NCBI GenBank assembly: GCA_964535835.1
Contig: CAZHUZ010000030.1
Span: 1 to 7,388 of the forward strand
Direction of reading: 5' to 3'
DNA from: JAPUDQ01 sp964535835
GTDB lineage: Bacteria; Patescibacteriota; Saccharimonadia; Saccharimonadales; Saccharimonadaceae
DNA: 7,388 nucleotides
Both the position numbers and the translations under genes were made by a program. Positions 6,241-7,388 of the stretch are shown in pieces. Under the pieces are notes generated by a model. It was not told the origin of the DNA. It was given only the letters and a program-made list of their open reading frames with translations, and searched no databases. The stretch's first letter is position 1, and every line of letters starts with the position of its first letter.

Positions 6241-6915
6241 GTGTCCTCGCTTCGTCTCAATAAATTTATCGCCCATCATGCAGGGCTATCACGTCGTGAG
6301 GCCGATCAGGCGATTGAGCAGGGGAGAGTTCGTGTCAATAATGTGATTGCTATCCTCGGCTCCCAGGTGGCACCAACAGATATCGTCATACTAGATGGGA
6401 CAAAAATCACTCCAGCACCGAGCTATACATATTTACTCGTTAACAAACCTGTCGGATATGTCTGTTCGCGTCGACAACAGGGTGATTCACCGACAATTTA
6501 TTCATTGTTACCAACTCATTATCATCATCTCAAGACAGTTGGTCGTCTTGATCGTGACAGCTCTGGACTCATCATCATGACTGACGATGGTGATCTCGCC
6601 CATCGTATGACACACCCAAAATTTGTAAAGACAAAGGTATACCAAGTCCGCCTTGATCACCCTTTGGAACCCTTGCACCAGCAGATGATCAGTGATCACG
6701 GAGTGGCACTACCAGACGGTATCAGTACATTTCACATCGAAAAAAATGACGATACTTCACAGCTAAAAATAACGATGCACGAGGGTCGTAATCGTCAAAT
6801 TCGCCGTACATTTGCAGCACTCGGCTACACTGTCGTCGCCCTCCATCGTACCCATTTCGGACCTTACAACCTCGATGATCTCGACAACAAAAAATACCGA
6901 AGTATTTCGGTATAG
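6241..6915 (+). CDS. RsuA/RluB/E/F-family pseudouridine synthase
   Basis: This enzyme converts a specific uridine of ribosomal RNA to pseudouridine in the cytoplasm. Residues 1 to about 50 are an S4 RNA-binding domain (RLNKFIAHHAGLSRREADQ). The catalytic domain follows, with LLVNKPVGYVCS (65-76), the catalytic Asp104 in GRLDRDSSGL (101-110), and the family motif EGRNRQIRR (181-189) followed by HRTHFGPY. At 224 residues it is a normal, compact member. Whether the target is 16S (RsuA-like) or 23S (RluB-like) rRNA cannot be told from sequence alone, so I give no symbol. The start is GTG 6241, which gives the usual S4 N-terminus. There is no ribosome site, but a TATAAT lies 7 nt upstream, suggesting a leaderless mRNA. 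Its last codons form one side of a hairpin that works as a terminator on the opposite strand. Confidence 0.93.
   Translation: MSSLRLNKFIAHHAGLSRREADQAIEQGRVRVNNVIAILGSQVAPTDIVILDGTKITPAPSYTYLLVNKPVGYVCSRRQQGDSPTIYSLLPTHYHHLKTVGRLDRDSSGLIIMTDDGDLAHRMTHPKFVKTKVYQVRLDHPLEPLHQQMISDHGVALPDGISTFHIEKNDDTSQLKITMHEGRNRQIRRTFAALGYTVVALHRTHFGPYNLDDLDNKKYRSISV
6889..6913 (-). terminator. Intrinsic terminator facing left, inside the end of the synthase gene
   Basis: ATACCGAA (6894-6901) pairs with TTCGGTAT (6906-6913) around a 4-nt loop. On the minus strand the 8-bp stem is followed by TTTTTT, a classic terminator. On the plus strand no T run follows. It could stop leftward transcription from the small minus-strand gene, and the bare hairpin could protect the synthase mRNA 3' end. 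Confidence 0.55.
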
Positions 6916-6938
6916 CTATCTCATAGTGTTGCTGTGTC

Positions 6939-6994
6939 GGGGGGGGGGGGGGGGGGCCCCCCCCGGGGGGGGCCCCGCGACCGCNNNNNNNNNN
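6939..6994. other. Assembly gap with poly-G/poly-C artefact
   Basis: An 18-G run (6939-6956) is followed by 8 C, 8 G and 4 C, a short GC-rich stub, then 10 N (6985-6994). Neighbouring DNA on the left has no such composition. Homopolymer G at a contig end is typical of two-colour sequencing artefacts, and a run of 10 N is a usual scaffold spacer. I treat this as not real sequence. The order and distance of the two flanks are therefore unproven. Confidence 0.85.
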
Positions 6995-7037
6995 CGGGCT
7001 CCTCGTAAGGAGCCCGACACGTGTGAGCCGAAGCTCA
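6995..7037 (-). terminator. Double hairpin after the small minus-strand gene
   Basis: Read leftward, the stop codon of the small gene opens a hairpin TGAGC-TTCG-GCTCA (7037-7024), with the very stable cUUCGg loop. Next is the palindrome ACACGTGT (7017-7024, sharing one base), then a 9-bp stem CGGGCTCCT/AGGAGCCCG (6995-7003 with 7008-7016). The second stem abuts the N gap, so any T run that would complete a terminator is missing from the assembly. Confidence 0.6.
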
Positions 7038-7184
7038 GAGCGGCCCGAGGGCAGGGCGACGGCCCTGGTATCCCTGCCGGCCCTTGTGGGCCTGCAGGCC
7101 CGCCTGCGAATTGGGGCCCTTGTCGATCGGGTTCTCCTTGGAACCCTTGGGGTGCTCTGACTTGTCGTTCTTCTTGTCGGCCAT
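7035..7184 (-). CDS. 49-residue hydrophilic basic protein, unknown
   Basis: On the minus strand ATG 7184 opens a 49-residue frame ending in TGA at 7037-7035. AAAGGAG lies about 10 nt upstream and a good promoter (TTTACA-17-TGATAATAT) is placed to transcribe it. The protein begins MADKKNDKSEHPKGSKENP and is strongly hydrophilic: 7 Lys, 3 Arg, 2 His, 5 acidic residues, many Gly, Pro, Asn and Gln, and no Cys, Trp or membrane segment. It is probably disordered and could be a nucleic-acid-associated or stress protein, but I do not recognise it. Codon use is unlike its neighbours: all seven Lys are AAG and about 43 of 49 codons end in G or C. It is divergent from der, with no gap between them. High expression bias and recent transfer are both possible explanations. 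Confidence 0.65.
   Translation of the reverse strand: MADKKNDKSEHPKGSKENPIDKGPNSQAGLQAHKGRQGYQGRRPALGPL
7088..7101. repeat. 14-bp perfect palindrome in the GC-rich gene
   Basis: GGGCCTGCAGGCCC reads the same on both strands. It sits among other short inverted repeats in the same gene: GGCCC-TTGT-GGGCC (7079-7092) and AGGGC-GACG-GCCCT (7053-7066). The density of foldback elements in under 60 nt is much higher than elsewhere in the window. Confidence 0.7.
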
Positions 7185-7238
7185 AATATGACCGCTCCTT
7201 TCGGATACGTGCCTCAGACGGTCCGAGACATCATATGT

Positions 7239-7267
7239 ATATTATCACAAAAAAGTAGTTTTGTAAA
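7239..7267 (-). promoter_or_regulatory. Promoter of the 49-residue gene, extended -10
   Basis: Reading leftward: TTTACA (7267-7262, 5 of 6 to TTGACA), a 17-nt spacer, then TAATAT (7244-7239) preceded by TGA. The predicted transcript start is near 7232, giving a leader of about 48 nt to ATG 7184. That leader holds an imperfect fold (TCGGA 7201-7205 with TCCGA 7222-7226) next to the ribosome site. Confidence 0.65.
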
Positions 7268-7287
7268 TAGTCCCTATCTGTTATAAT
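7261..7287 (+). promoter_or_regulatory. Promoter of der, extended -10
   Basis: TATAAT (7282-7287) is preceded by TGT, an extended -10 like that of the helicase promoter. A weak -35 box TTGTAA (7261-7266) lies 15 nt upstream. The start codon is only 9 nt after the -10 box, so the mRNA would be leaderless or nearly so. Confidence 0.65.
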
Positions 7288-7296
7288 GGTGAGTAT

Positions 7297-7388
7297 ATGT
7301 CCCAAAAACTTCCCACGGTCGCAATCGTTGGTCAGACAAACGTTGGTAAATCCAGCCTTTTTAATCGTATCTATGGCTCCCAAGAAGC
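7297..7388 (+). CDS. der: Ribosome-assembly GTPase Der (EngA), 5' end only
   Basis: Thirty complete codons are visible before the window ends. PTVAIVG is followed by the first P-loop GQTNVGKS (residues 12-19), then SLFNR, the usual first GTP-binding motif of Der, a tandem double-GTPase needed for 50S ribosomal subunit assembly. Era and other TRAFAC GTPases share the P-loop. The position of the motif near residue 10 and the SLFNRI continuation favour Der, whose second GTPase and KH-like domain would lie outside the window. ATG 7297 is chosen because it gives the normal Der N-terminus. The GGTGAG at 7288-7293 could act as ribosome site only if transcription starts upstream of the position predicted from the -10 box. 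Confidence 0.82.
   Translation, partial: MSQKLPTVAIVGQTNVGKSSLFNRIYGSQE

Noticed and set aside
5518..6279. Long minus-strand open frame (253 codons) opposite the regulator tail
   Set aside because: It mirrors the Pro/Ser/Thr-rich composition (giving Gly/Val repeats on the other strand), has no ribosome site, and the receiver frame continues cleanly on the plus strand.
6812..7186. Plus-strand open frame of 124 codons running across the N gap
   Set aside because: It is out of frame with the synthase, crosses poly-G and N, and ends as the antisense of the 49-residue gene. It exists only because of the assembly artefact.
1..7388. CRISPR arrays, tRNA/rRNA genes, insertion sequences, attachment sites
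   Set aside because: I found no spaced repeat array, no tRNA-like cloverleaf ending, no transposase and no terminal inverted repeats in the readable sequence.

Overview
The window looks like chromosomal DNA of a small-genome bacterium with mid-range GC. My best guess is Candidate Phyla Radiation (Patescibacteria), probably a Saccharibacteria-like lineage. That rests on the general look of the proteins (short anonymous membrane proteins, a Der protein starting PTVAIVGQTNVGKSS, a compact RsuA-type synthase, a receiver-only regulator). It is inference, not proof. TGA serves as a normal stop for two genes, so I see no sign of the TGA=Gly recoding known in Gracilibacteria/Absconditabacteria. A 10-N gap flanked by a suspicious poly-G/poly-C block (6939-6994) marks a scaffold join, so linkage between the two sides should be treated cautiously.

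Layout, left to right. (1) The 3' end of an unrecognised gene, closed by a strong intrinsic terminator (225-256). (2) Three tightly packed genes for small four-helix membrane proteins (307-1631). They are paralogues of one another: they share a segment after helix 2 and an identical C-terminal Gln-Trp. They look like one translationally coupled tandem-duplication cluster of unknown function. (3) A good promoter overlapping the end of the third gene, a roughly 100-nt structured leader, and a DEAD-box RNA helicase with a long basic N-terminal extension. (4) A gene-free AT-rich gap of about 260 nt with a heptad direct repeat. (5) A two-component pair: a six-helix membrane PAS-HisKA-HATPase histidine kinase, then a response regulator made of a receiver domain plus a 238-residue Pro/Ser/Thr-rich tail with no DNA-binding domain. 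(6) An RsuA/RluB-type pseudouridine synthase with no Shine-Dalgarno but a TATAAT box 7 nt before its GTG. (7) The assembly gap. (8) A short, GC-rich minus-strand gene for a 49-residue hydrophilic basic protein, which shares a divergent promoter region with (9) the 5' end of the GTPase der.

How the genes fit together: helicase, pseudouridine synthase and Der all belong to RNA or ribosome maturation. The kinase/regulator pair probably passes an envelope or cytoplasmic signal to a protein partner rather than directly to DNA. The least explained parts are the triplicated QW-ending membrane proteins, the response regulator tail with its charged island, and the compositionally odd 49-residue gene beside der.
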